DNA from: DHVE2 group archaeon
Lineage (GTDB): Archaea > Thermoplasmatota > Thermoplasmata > Thermoplasmatales > Aciduliprofundaceae
Assembly: GCA_027023265.1 (NCBI GenBank)
Contig: JALVVV010000049.1
Span: 183,830-247,829, forward strand
Length of the DNA stretch: 64,000 nucleotides
Direction of reading: 5' to 3'
Part shown: piece by piece, positions 19,415-27,071 of the stretch
Layout: every line of letters begins with the position of its first letter
How positions within the stretch are numbered: the stretch's first letter is position 1
Made by a program: the position numbers and the translations under genes
Notes under the pieces: model-generated
The model's input: only the letters and a program-made list of their open reading frames with translations
Told to the model about the DNA's origin: nothing
The model's database searches: none

Positions 19415-19571
19415 CCTCCCTGTATTTTCTCACATCCTCCTCTGGTCTCGCACCCTTCGCTTTTCTCCCTATCTCTGCCAGCATATCCCCTAAATTTCCA
19501 GCCCTCATGCTCTCTTCTCCTCTTTCCGCAAATTCTATAACCACCTTTAATTCCTCCAGAGTTATTGGCAT
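19395..19571 (-). CDS. vapB: Small antitoxin-like protein paired with VapC copy 1
   Basis: A 58-residue acidic protein starting MPITLEELKVVIEFAERGEE and ending in an Asp/Glu-rich tail, the usual character of an antitoxin that wraps its toxin. It is read directly from the sequence: ATG at 19571, stop TGA at 19395, overlapping the PIN gene by 20 nt. A Shine-Dalgarno (AGAGGTGAT) in the 32-bp repeat precedes it. No clear DNA-binding domain is visible, so the VapB label rests on position and size. Confidence 0.7.
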   Translation of the reverse strand: MPITLEELKVVIEFAERGEESMRAGNLGDMLAEIGRKAKGARPEEDVRKYREDEDVFS

Positions 19572-19573
19572 AC

Positions 19574-20137
19574 TTACACATCACCTCTTTCTATTTTAAG
19601 GTTTTCGCCAAGTTTGGTTTTTTGTGCTTTCCACTTCTCCCAATACTCTTTAATCTCTCCGCACAGATGGCCAGGTAGTACTACCTGTACCTGCCTTCTT
19701 GGAAATGCAATCTTAAACCACAAGGATTTTCCCTTCCACTGGTCAAAAATTATTGCACATAGTTTGACCCGTTTAAAACCATTGCCATATATATCCTCTG
19801 CTTCTATAACATTAATAAAACGGTCAAAGGTTATCAAAATTTTCCTGTCAGAGAAATTTACTATTTCGATACCATCATTACCTATTTTTATTCTCTTTGC
19901 ATAGAGCAGAATCTCTTCCTGAAATACCCGGTGCGTCATTGTTACCAGAATCCAAAGAAGAAACGCCCAGAGAAACACCACATACACCTTTCTAAAAATA
20001 TCATACTGAAAGAAGCCAACCAAAAAATATGTATTCAAGCTAAGTACAAGGATTATTCCCCCTATCATAGATCCATACAAAAAGTAAAAAAGCCATGGGT
20101 GATAGTTTAAATCCACATCATGCCACATTTCATACAC
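19574..20137 (-). CDS. Small membrane protein following modular protein (unit 2 partner)
   Basis: A 187-residue protein with two strong membrane segments in the first 75 residues (FLYGSMIGGIILVLSLNTYF and VVFLWAFLLWILVTM) and a soluble beta-rich C-terminal half starting at about residue 80 (KIGNDGIEIVNFSDRKILIT). It follows the unit 2 modular protein; its ATG is 3 nt after the end of that gene's in-frame remnant, with an AGGAGGTG ribosome site. Its last codons, encoding GENLKIERGDV, are the 32-bp repeat itself, so the repeat appears to have recombined into its 3' end. Same layout as the other partners but a distinct sequence. Confidence 0.7.
   Translation of the reverse strand: MYEMWHDVDLNYHPWLFYFLYGSMIGGIILVLSLNTYFLVGFFQYDIFRKVYVVFLWAFLLWILVTMTHRVFQEEILLYAKRIKIGNDGIEIVNFSDRKILITFDRFINVIEAEDIYGNGFKRVKLCAIIFDQWKGKSLWFKIAFPRRQVQVVLPGHLCGEIKEYWEKWKAQKTKLGENLKIERGDV
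19578..19609 (-). repeat. 32-bp junction repeat, copy 2
   Basis: Minus-strand GGCGAAAACCTTAAAATAGA, then AAGAGGTGATGT. One base differs from copy 1 in the Shine-Dalgarno. Here the repeat is translated as the C-terminus of the 187-residue partner and supplies the ribosome site of the antitoxin gene. Confidence 0.85.
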
Positions 20138-20140
20138 CTC

Positions 20141-20344
20141 CTATGAGAACACTGTTATAAGCCCATATCCAACACAAATTAGAGAGATAAACACTGCAAC
20201 AATATTGAGGGTCTTCATCCAAGCAGGCATATATCCCACAGGCTTACCTAGAAGAGCCGCACCTGCTAAGCCTATTATTCCAAAAGCAGCTTCTAAAAAC
20301 GCTATACCCGCACTCTGGTTTCGATCTGTTAGCAGAGGGTAGAT
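20141..20344 (-). pseudogene. In-frame continuation of unit 2 modular protein after a stop codon
   Basis: After the TAA that ends the frame at 20345, the same frame stays open for about 67 more codons to a TAG at 20141-20143. It reads IYPLLTDRNQSAGIAFLEAA, then two hydrophobic segments (FGIIGLAGAALLG and LNIVAVFISLICVGYGLITV). This looks like the lost C-terminus of the unit 2 protein, cut off by a nonsense mutation. It contains two internal ATG codons but no convincing ribosome site. Confidence 0.55.
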
Positions 20345-21403
20345 TTATGAGGCCGCTCCGCCTAATGCAATACCTACAATCCCTGAAAATATCGATAAGA
20401 ACACTCCTACCATGCCTGTGAAATCCACTTTAGCGACCATATACACCGCATAAAAACTACTAAATGTCCCCAATATACTCAAAATCCAGCCCAATACAAA
20501 TGGTATATCGATACCACTGGGAGAATTAGCAGAATTTGCCGACAAGTACAATGAAAAATGCGCTCTCGAAGGCTGCCACGATATCATCTTTTCTATGATG
20601 CTTATGATCCACTGAGGACTAAGAACGGTAGGTGTGGTGGGCATTGATATGGTACCTACTTGTGATATCATCGCTTGAAGGTATTCCATAATCGCCAAAA
20701 TTATTAAACCTGTTGCTATGTTTATAATTATGCTGCCTATTCCCATTGAAACGACGTCTAAAATTGTTAGTGTAGCTATAACAGTACCTACCATCACCCC
20801 AACAATTATGCCTATCTGATTTATGATTTCATTTATCTTAGACACCTCTGGACCAAGTTGCCCCGTTTGATTATAATGCTCATAGCTTTGAAGGAATAAC
20901 TGCAGAAGATTCAGGCCAAAGGAGTTAAACAATTCCAACATCTGCTGGAATATCGTTGCTATCTGACTTATGAATGACTTTGCCCATTCTATTATCACAT
21001 CCATCGCCCGCGCCACCGCCTGCGCCACCTTCTGCAAAGCGCTCCAGAACTGGCTCCAGAGCTCAGAAAGGACATTCAGGACAACGCCGAACGCACCGCT
21101 GAGGTTCTTCTGCACCTGTATAGAATTGCCCGCGTAATCTTCCGCATAAACTCGGATGGTAACGCTGCCCACGCCCGCCTGCAACAAAGAGGCAGAGAAT
21201 TTGTGCTCTAAATCATAATGCGTATAGCCCAGTTTATTGGGCCCGTATTCCTCGCCGCTGTCCAGATCGTAGATGTGGAGCGAATAAATCCCGCCCACAT
21301 CTCTCACTGCCACGTGCACAACCGCGTACACTTCCACAAACGGCGGGCTCGGCGTAGTTTGCAAATCCAATACAGTTAGAATGTGATCAGTGCTACTAAT
21401 CAT
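20345..21403 (-). CDS. Modular protein, unit 2 (N-terminally truncated)
   Basis: A 352-residue copy that lacks all calcium repeats and the helical module. It begins in the Ig-like beta module (VEVYAVVHVAVRDVGGIYSL), followed by EDYAGNS, the Trp-rich helix LSELWSQFWSALQKVAQAV and IIEWAKSF at about residue 140, and a hydrophobic C-terminal domain of about 200 residues with at least four membrane segments (IGIIVGVMVGTVIATLTILD, IINIATGLIILAIMEYL and others). Its ATG overlaps the stop of the preceding membrane gene by 4 nt (ATGA-type), so it is coupled to the unit 3 partner. It appears to be a cassette without its delivery part. Confidence 0.7.
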   Translation of the reverse strand: MISSTDHILTVLDLQTTPSPPFVEVYAVVHVAVRDVGGIYSLHIYDLDSGEEYGPNKLGYTHYDLEHKFSASLLQAGVGSVTIRVYAEDYAGNSIQVQKNLSGAFGVVLNVLSELWSQFWSALQKVAQAVARAMDVIIEWAKSFISQIATIFQQMLELFNSFGLNLLQLFLQSYEHYNQTGQLGPEVSKINEIINQIGIIVGVMVGTVIATLTILDVVSMGIGSIIINIATGLIILAIMEYLQAMISQVGTISMPTTPTVLSPQWIISIIEKMISWQPSRAHFSLYLSANSANSPSGIDIPFVLGWILSILGTFSSFYAVYMVAKVDFTGMVGVFLSIFSGIVGIALGGAAS

Positions 21404-21993
21404 ACAAATTCCCTCCCTCTCATCATATCCGCAATCCAGCCTAAATCATGCTTCTTTTGATATTTGTACGATGGCTCAAGAACTTTTACTTCTATTCCTT
21501 TATCTCTTAATGTACGAATGAATTTCTCTATCTCTTTGATTCTGCCCTGTTTATCACGGTACAAATATTTCTTTCCATTTACTGTGAAGAAAATTTCTAT
21601 TACTATGTCTCCATGATAATCCTCATTCATTACCACCAATTCAATCCAATCGTATTTTATTATGAAATCTTTGCTAACTTTTTGAACATAAATTCTCTTA
21701 GGATTTACCTTTATCCCATAATCTATAGGATATATAACCTTTGGTAGATGCTGAGTACTTACCAAATAATATATAGCCCATACACCTATCCCTGTTAATA
21801 GAAAAAGTGCTGATAAGTTTCCGTACAGATTTACTCCAGAAGAGTGTTCTTGAAATTCTTTAAATCTAATATAAAGACCAATCCATACAGAAGTTATTAT
21901 TCCTCCAAATACTAAAATAAAAATATAGTTTGTGTATTTTGATTTTTTTGTTGCTATTTCTATTTTTCTTAGATCATCTATGATTTCTGTCAT
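21400..21993 (-). CDS. Small membrane protein following modular protein (unit 3 partner)
   Basis: A 197-residue protein with two membrane segments at about residues 22-42 and 57-80 and a soluble C-terminal half of about 115 residues, rich in beta pattern (IKVNPKRIYVQKVSKDFIIK, then FFTVNGKKYLYRDKQGR) and ending in a helix. It starts about 10 nt after the end of the restored unit 3 modular protein and overlaps the unit 2 modular gene by 4 nt. Same architecture as the other three partners, with little sequence in common. Confidence 0.7.
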   Translation of the reverse strand: MTEIIDDLRKIEIATKKSKYTNYIFILVFGGIITSVWIGLYIRFKEFQEHSSGVNLYGNLSALFLLTGIGVWAIYYLVSTQHLPKVIYPIDYGIKVNPKRIYVQKVSKDFIIKYDWIELVVMNEDYHGDIVIEIFFTVNGKKYLYRDKQGRIKEIEKFIRTLRDKGIEVKVLEPSYKYQKKHDLGWIADMMRGREFV

Positions 21994-22003
21994 TTAAACC
22001 ACC

Positions 22004-22239
22004 TTAATAACTCGCCAGAAGTTCAGCCACGTTCATCCCTACAATCCCTGCATCCACAATTTCATCAATATAACCTATAGATGGATTTGCTTCATCAATA
22101 GGAGATGGCTTTGTTAAAGCTATGGTGAACCCAATAATAGATACTACTAATCCTATAGCTGCTGACCAGAACTCTAAATGATATGAATATAGTACTGTTG
22201 TTAATAATAGTCCCATAATAGAAAGCATAAATTCCATTT
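22004..22239 (-). CDS. C-terminal end of unit 3 modular protein, after frameshift
   Basis: This frame begins at the AAAA run at 22237-22240. Reading with one extra A gives GYGFGK-MEFMLSIMGLLLTT and then a hydrophobic hairpin (FWSAAIGLVVSIIGFTIALT) and a 30-residue acidic tail ending AELLASY. An ATG at 22237 could start it alone as a 77-residue membrane protein, but the zero frame instead ends at once in NLCFLLWDYY. I favour it being the true end of the 22201-23754 protein, separated by a -1 frameshift. Confidence 0.5.
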
Positions 22240-23754
22240 TCCAAATCCATATCCAAGTAAATCAGTTTTACGATACTGCCATATAACCACACCAATTGAC
22301 ACTATTGTAGAGGGTACATTCCCAGCCCAGAATGCAGAATCTGGAGGTATTAAATGCGTTAGCAATGTACCGATGACTTCTCCTATAAGTGCAGACGCAA
22401 GTAATTCAAATACCAGTTCAAATATCTTATAGTTTATTACTATATTCGCAATAACATTACCAATTAGCGCTGCTGCCTGTCCACCCTGAAGAACATATTC
22501 CACTATAGTAATCACCCATTCAAGGGCTATTATTACCTCTGCAAAATTCATTATAAGTAAGCCAAAAGTACCTGCAAATAACGCTGTTAAGAACATTAAA
22601 ACTGCCTGCCTTTTTAGTGCTTCATTGTTGCCATCACTTTGTTTTACATTTATTCCCTTTACCATTGCATCTTTCTGTGAAATTACTCCAAATACTACCC
22701 CCAACTGGATTAGAATTGGTGCGATATGGTTTGCCCAATCATTGTACGCTGCTCTTAGCGGGGAGTGTATAGCATCCAACGCCTGTTTTATCAGGTTCTC
22801 AACCCACTCCAGAATGAAATTTACCGCCTTCGCCATTGCTTTTCCCACCGCCACCAGCGCGGCCCACAGCTGCCCCCAGAGCGCGGCGAGCGCATTGAGC
22901 GACGCGTTCACGAGCCCGTCTAATTTCTTCTCGCCGTAGAAGTAGTTGCCCGCGTGGTCATAGGTGGTGAGATTGATCCTCACGCTCCCCGTCACGCCAT
23001 CGCTGAGCAAAGATGCACTGAAATTGTGCTGCCCGTCGAAGAATGTGCTGCCTACATAATTCGCCCACACCTCACCGTTATTTTTATCCGTCACATTCAC
23101 CCATTCTATTCTCCCGACATCCCGCACGCTCACGTGCACATGCGCGTACAGATGCACGTACGGGAAATTGGAATCGGTGACGATGATCCACGTGAGCTTG
23201 AACTTCGTGATGATTGGCGGCGTGTGATCCACTATTAGCGGGTTGAACTGATCGCGGAGCCACTGCTCTGCAGCGCTCTCATTCTGCTCTCTCTTCACAG
23301 TTTTGAAGTAATCTATGACCCAAGAGTACTGGTTGAACAGGTCATCTCCAAATCTGGATTTGAACTCATTTTGATACGCAGAACTTGTGGCAATGGATGA
23401 ATTGGAGAACCACGATTCAACAACATCCGGTATTCCGTCTTTATCGGTGTCCAGCAAAACTCCCGTTGAGTTCCGGTATGGGATGAGCGGGTCTAACTCA
23501 TCAGGCGAAATATAGCGCATCTCGGAGATTGGAGTTCCATCCGATTTCCAGCCGGTGATTATCTTTACCTCATACCCGTTGATTTCCTTCCCGTCCGTGA
23601 TGTTGTCCCCGTCCACATCCGGATTAAGCGTGTAGTTCACAGCCCCGTCCATCGGCAGCCCGCGCGTGGCGTTCCAGTAGCGCAACTCCGCGCCCGTAGG
23701 GATGACATCGCCATCGTCAATCCGACAGCAAAATAGATAATGTTCACTTCTCAT
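22201..23754 (-). CDS. Modular calcium-repeat protein, unit 3 (N-terminus replaced; frameshift near end)
   Basis: A 517-residue copy. The first 11 residues (MRSEHYLFCCR) come from the overlap with the VapC gene; family homology begins at IDDGDVIPTGAELRYWN, so the first calcium repeat is missing. Then come DVDGDNITDGKE and DTDKDGIPDVVE (near residue 95), the helical module (about 130-165), the Ig-like module (about 175-265), the Trp-rich helix LAALWGQLWAALVAVGKAM and FILEW, and a 200-residue hydrophobic C-terminal domain unlike those of other units. The frame ends at 22201; the -1 frame continues to 22004. No signal peptide is visible. Confidence 0.75.
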   Translation of the reverse strand: MRSEHYLFCCRIDDGDVIPTGAELRYWNATRGLPMDGAVNYTLNPDVDGDNITDGKEINGYEVKIITGWKSDGTPISEMRYISPDELDPLIPYRNSTGVLLDTDKDGIPDVVESWFSNSSIATSSAYQNEFKSRFGDDLFNQYSWVIDYFKTVKREQNESAAEQWLRDQFNPLIVDHTPPIITKFKLTWIIVTDSNFPYVHLYAHVHVSVRDVGRIEWVNVTDKNNGEVWANYVGSTFFDGQHNFSASLLSDGVTGSVRINLTTYDHAGNYFYGEKKLDGLVNASLNALAALWGQLWAALVAVGKAMAKAVNFILEWVENLIKQALDAIHSPLRAAYNDWANHIAPILIQLGVVFGVISQKDAMVKGINVKQSDGNNEALKRQAVLMFLTALFAGTFGLLIMNFAEVIIALEWVITIVEYVLQGGQAAALIGNVIANIVINYKIFELVFELLASALIGEVIGTLLTHLIPPDSAFWAGNVPSTIVSIGVVIWQYRKTDLLGYGFGKWNLCFLLWDYY

Positions 23755-24166
23755 AGGCCCTTAATAAATCTTCAGGTTTGTATGCTTTTATCCCCTCTAC
23801 TCCAAAAAAGTGCCGATCATAGGTGCAAACCTCTTTGATATTTCTGTTCAGCATAAACGCTATGTGAATGGCATCTCTGGAAGTCACATTATATTTTTCC
23901 AGTATTTCCATAGCTTTTATAGCATCGCTCAGCTCTATTGAATAAATTCTTGGCACGATCGTGATTACTTTCTTTGCCAGTTCTATCCCCTTCTCTTTCA
24001 TCTTTATCATTGTATACCTGTGATAAATCTCTTGGAGCACTTCCACATTGATAATCGCATCTACTTCCCCCACGGCTATCAACTTAAGGATATTTACAGA
24101 AGGCTCTTTATTCGGATGCTCCTTTCCTGCAGCGTACATGAATATGCTCGTGTCTATGAATATCAC
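23744..24166 (-). CDS. vapC: VapC-type PIN-domain ribonuclease toxin, copy 2
   Basis: A 140-residue PIN-domain protein with its acidic residues in IFIDTSIFMYA (about residue 4), INVEVLQEIY (about 43), TSRDAIHIAFM (about 98) and VCTYDRHFFG (about 117). Predicted Mg-dependent RNase toxin. It overlaps the antitoxin gene by 4 nt (ATGA). Its last codons overlap the beginning of the unit 3 modular protein, so the VapBC pair seems to have replaced that protein's N-terminus. It is not closely similar to VapC copy 1. Confidence 0.87.
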   Translation of the reverse strand: MIFIDTSIFMYAAGKEHPNKEPSVNILKLIAVGEVDAIINVEVLQEIYHRYTMIKMKEKGIELAKKVITIVPRIYSIELSDAIKAMEILEKYNVTSRDAIHIAFMLNRNIKEVCTYDRHFFGVEGIKAYKPEDLLRAYEK

Positions 24167-24360
24167 TCCACTGCACCCCTCATTATCTCCTCTTCCATTT
24201 TCTCCCAGTCATCCACAGGCAAATCCATGTTTTCTATCTCCTCGATTATCTTTAACTTCTTCTCCCATACTTTGAGAATATCTTCCGTCAATTTCTCCCC
24301 CAGCATATCATTTAAATATTCGCCTATCACCAGATTGTTCGTATTCTTTACCTTTTCCAT
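24163..24360 (-). CDS. vapB: Antitoxin paired with VapC copy 2
   Basis: A 65-residue, strongly acidic helical protein (MEKVKNTNNLVIGEYLNDML, ending EEEIMRGAVE) directly upstream of and overlapping the PIN gene by 4 nt. Size, charge and coupling are those of a VapB-type antitoxin. A GGAGGTGAT ribosome site stands 7 nt before the ATG, resembling the end of the 32-bp junction repeat, although the rest of that repeat is absent here. Confidence 0.75.
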   Translation of the reverse strand: MEKVKNTNNLVIGEYLNDMLGEKLTEDILKVWEKKLKIIEEIENMDLPVDDWEKMEEEIMRGAVE

Positions 24361-24369
24361 ATTTATACA

Positions 24370-24888
24370 TCACCTCCTTTTACTTAACTTTTTTCTTGAT
24401 TTACGGGCATTCTCTCTTCTCTCCCGCAGGTATGGTAGTACCTCCATCGGATGGCGAATCGTTTTGATTTCGACTTTTGCGTATTTCTTCAGTGCCTGAT
24501 AGAGTTTATCCGAGACATCAGGCATAGAGTAGAACTCCCCGTCATCTGTGGCTATGAAGAGATGCACAACGCCAAACTTCGGGCAGTAATATATCTCTGC
24601 TATTGAATCCCAGCTATAATACTTCCCACTTCCCCACAACAAGTTTTTGAAGACAATCTTTTTTTCATCCCATATCACCTTGAAAACGTGCTGGTTTGAG
24701 AAGACAAACAAAATAATAGCAATGTAAATTATGGATGTCGTGAAAAATCCAACGTACAATATACAGTATCTAAAAATATCACCCCCTAAGAAATAAAGCC
24801 AAAATAACATGAAAAATAGAAATATCAAGAAAAACTCAGAGAGATATTTTATGTTTGTATAGGTTTTATGCATTATCATCCCCCCCAA
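24370..24888 (-). CDS. Small membrane protein following modular protein (unit 4 partner)
   Basis: A 172-residue protein with two membrane segments (FFLIFLFFMLFWLYFLGG and TTSIIYIAIILFVFS) in its first 70 residues, then a PH-like beta-rich half (KKIVFKNLLWGSGKYYSWDS) that ends in a helix and a basic tail (RRENARKSRKKLSKRR). Its start overlaps the end of the unit 4 modular gene by 23 nt; an internal ATG at residue 6 would shorten this. Same architecture as the other partners. Confidence 0.7.
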   Translation of the reverse strand: MGGMIMHKTYTNIKYLSEFFLIFLFFMLFWLYFLGGDIFRYCILYVGFFTTSIIYIAIILFVFSNQHVFKVIWDEKKIVFKNLLWGSGKYYSWDSIAEIYYCPKFGVVHLFIATDDGEFYSMPDVSDKLYQALKKYAKVEIKTIRHPMEVLPYLRERRENARKSRKKLSKRR

Positions 24889-26413
24889 TCAAATTGAAGT
24901 AATCTTTGTATAAAAGGTATAAATCAATTAATCCCCATGCAATGACAATAAGGTCGAAAATAGCCACAACTGCATTATTTTCGTCAAGTGCTCCAATAAT
25001 GCCAATTTCTGCCACTATTATACCACCAACTACAGTGGCAATAAGCCCACGGGTTATGTTTATGGTTTGATTTTTATCAAAGTGATATTTTTCCATTTCT
25101 GTGTGATACATTGGACCCAACAGCAATACACACAAATCTAGGCCTACTGCAAAGGAAACCAGTATAATATTTTCTGCTGCAAGCGCACTTATCATCCAGA
25201 ATAGCGGAAGCACGAACAAAGATACTTCTTCGAACAATTCCTCGTCTGATTCATTAGCGTACAGATGGTATGCTGTGGCTTTAAGCTGCTTGTTGGATGT
25301 AGAATTATGGCCGGTTACATAGTTAAGTATGCTTTCCACCCAGCCCTTTAAAACATTATCACTTGGATTTAACACAAACGAAATACCTATGCCGATCATC
25401 GTAATTCCCGATGCAACCAGCAGTGCCGCCGAAATTGCCGTTAGAATTGCGCCACCTATTCCTGTGGCCAGGATAGCATAATTGAGTATGGTAAGACCTA
25501 CCATGAATCCCAGCATAACCATGAATACCTTTGAGCTCATTATGTCCGCCACAAATTCTCTCATTGAAACGTTTCCCTCGTAAAGGCCGTATATGTCCCA
25601 TATCACCGTGGAAATGAATTCATACATCACTGATTTGGCGGTATCCAGCGCTGTATTAAACATATCCATAAATTGCTCAACCTGCCAATGCACAATGAAC
25701 TCCACCGCCTTCGCGATCTCTTTCCCCACTTTCACAAGGACATTCCATATCTCGCTCCATATCTTTGCGAGTGCATCTATCAATTTTCCAACGGGGCCTT
25801 TTATCTCCTTTGTGAAACTCATCCTATTTCCCGCAACATCCTTGGCGAATAACTTCAGCTTGAATCCTAAATTCGCGCCCCAGGGAGTGGCGTAGAACGA
25901 GCCGGAGAATTCAAGATATCCGGAGTCGGGAGTGAAGACCTTGACATCCCCGTTATCAAGGTTCTTGAACACGACCTTGCTTATCTTTCCAGCATCCACT
26001 ATTACCACATGATACTCCACGTATGCTGTGAGGAGATAGTAGTAGAATTTGACATTGAACCTCAGAACCTGCGGGGGCGTGTGCTCCACGATCGTCGGGT
26101 TGAATTGATCGCTGAGCCACTTCTCGGCTGCGCTCTCGTTTTGATTGCGCTTTACGGTCTTGAAGTACTCGGATATCCTCGAGTAATTGTTCCATAAGGA
26201 TGAGTAATGAGTGGCAAAGTAACTCCATTTTGAGCGGTTGGACAGGTAGGTTTCGGCCACATCGGGAATTCCATCCTTATCCGTGTCTGTCCATACCCCT
26301 GTGGAATTGGCATACGGCACCAGTGGATCTAACTCTTCGGGAGAAATGTATCTCATCTCGGAGATCGAAGTGCCGTTACCATCAATATATGAAAATTTTG
26401 GTGAAAAAGTCAT
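24866..26413 (-). CDS. Modular calcium-repeat protein, unit 4 (N-terminally shortened)
   Basis: A protein of about 515 residues. I place the start at the ATG at 26413, preceded by GGGTGA, rather than at an upstream TTG at 26449 that lies in the retropepsin gene's end. After 12 unrelated residues the family sequence begins at ISEMRYISPEELDPLVPYAN. Then follow DTDKDGIPDVAE, the helical module, the Ig-like module ending SGSFYATPWGANLGFKLKLF and DVAGN, the Trp-rich helix LAKIWSEIWNVLVKVGKEI and a 290-residue hydrophobic C-terminal domain with about six membrane segments. This is the longest uninterrupted copy. It overlaps the next gene, its small membrane partner. Confidence 0.75.
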   Translation of the reverse strand: MTFSPKFSYIDGNGTSISEMRYISPEELDPLVPYANSTGVWTDTDKDGIPDVAETYLSNRSKWSYFATHYSSLWNNYSRISEYFKTVKRNQNESAAEKWLSDQFNPTIVEHTPPQVLRFNVKFYYYLLTAYVEYHVVIVDAGKISKVVFKNLDNGDVKVFTPDSGYLEFSGSFYATPWGANLGFKLKLFAKDVAGNRMSFTKEIKGPVGKLIDALAKIWSEIWNVLVKVGKEIAKAVEFIVHWQVEQFMDMFNTALDTAKSVMYEFISTVIWDIYGLYEGNVSMREFVADIMSSKVFMVMLGFMVGLTILNYAILATGIGGAILTAISAALLVASGITMIGIGISFVLNPSDNVLKGWVESILNYVTGHNSTSNKQLKATAYHLYANESDEELFEEVSLFVLPLFWMISALAAENIILVSFAVGLDLCVLLLGPMYHTEMEKYHFDKNQTINITRGLIATVVGGIIVAEIGIIGALDENNAVVAIFDLIVIAWGLIDLYLLYKDYFNLIGGDDNA

Positions 26414-26432
26414 ATTCACTTCACCCAAAAAG

Positions 26433-26839
26433 TTAGCCCACCGGTTCAAAAATTATCTTTCCCTCTTTCTCCATAAATGTGATGTTGAATTTGTCAAAGA
26501 TGTCGAGGCGCCTAACAACGGCGGCGCTTCTTCAATCAATGCCCACGCAACCCGCGGCTCAAATTCCACGTCTCCGATTCTCATCTTTACCCTGCGGATT
26601 TCAACAGGCAGGGCAACACCCCTTACACCTTTTAATTCTTCGATTTTTCCAGTGGGTGTATTGAAACCAAGATACAGCCCCATAGTGTAAGGCACAAGTG
26701 TTATATCCGCCCCTGAATCAATATACGGGTGAAATTCAACCCATCTACCATCGCTTTTCTGAATTTCTATGTCAGCAACGGGCCGGTATGTCTTTCCAAA
26801 AATGCCCCTTTCTTTGCGATAGTTGAAAATGATTTTCAT
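26433..26839 (-). pseudogene. Retropepsin-like aspartic protease, copy 2 (frameshifted)
   Basis: A paralogue of the protease at 15846 with the active-site motif IDSGADITLVP. Up to EEAPPLLG it matches copy 1; then one base is missing at about 26511-26512 (GG-CGC against GGA-AGG), so the frame runs into STSLTNSTSH and stops at 26453. The other frame still reads RLDIFDKFNITFMEKEGKII and ends at 26433, so the loss is recent. The missing C-terminal strand is part of the retropepsin core, so the product is probably inactive unless the shift is suppressed. Confidence 0.75.
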
Positions 26840-26848
26840 ATTTTCACC

Positions 26849-27064
26849 TCACAAAATAAGAGTGTCCTCTGTGGGTATTTTTACAAGTGCAATCTTTTTG
26901 TTTGGATATTTTCTCTCTGCTTCCATTCCAACCTCATCCGCCCTGTCTCCGCTCGCCACCACTTTTCCATCCACTATCGCAATCCACTTGCCTGCGTATT
27001 CGCTCAGGTCCGCGTTGATGTAGAACTCGTAGTTCTTATCTTTTATCTCTTCTACTTCGCTCAT
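26849..27064 (-). CDS. DUF5678-type small protein, copy 2
   Basis: A 71-residue copy of the DUF5678 protein, nearly identical to the one at 16267 through KVVASGDRADEV, after which the sequences diverge. The frame is open further upstream to 27118, but the ATG at 27064 is preceded by GGGGGTGAT, and everything before it is the 32-bp repeat. It is the first gene of the island on the minus strand and is followed after 9 nt by retropepsin copy 2. Confidence 0.8.
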   Translation of the reverse strand: MSEVEEIKDKNYEFYINADLSEYAGKWIAIVDGKVVASGDRADEVGMEAERKYPNKKIALVKIPTEDTLIL

Positions 27065-27071
27065 ATTTTTT

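Noticed and set aside
20345..20347. Possible stop-codon recoding (pyrrolysine or selenocysteine) at the end of unit 2
   Set aside because: The codon is TAA; pyrrolysine uses TAG and selenocysteine uses TGA.
22095..22295. A 66-codon minus-strand frame overlapping the unit 3 end
   Set aside because: It overlaps the frameshifted tail in a third frame and lacks the hydrophobic pattern and ribosome site expected.
15846..26839. Retropepsin genes as signs of a retroelement or diversity-generating retroelement
   Set aside because: No reverse transcriptase, template repeat or other retroelement gene is present in the island or beside it.
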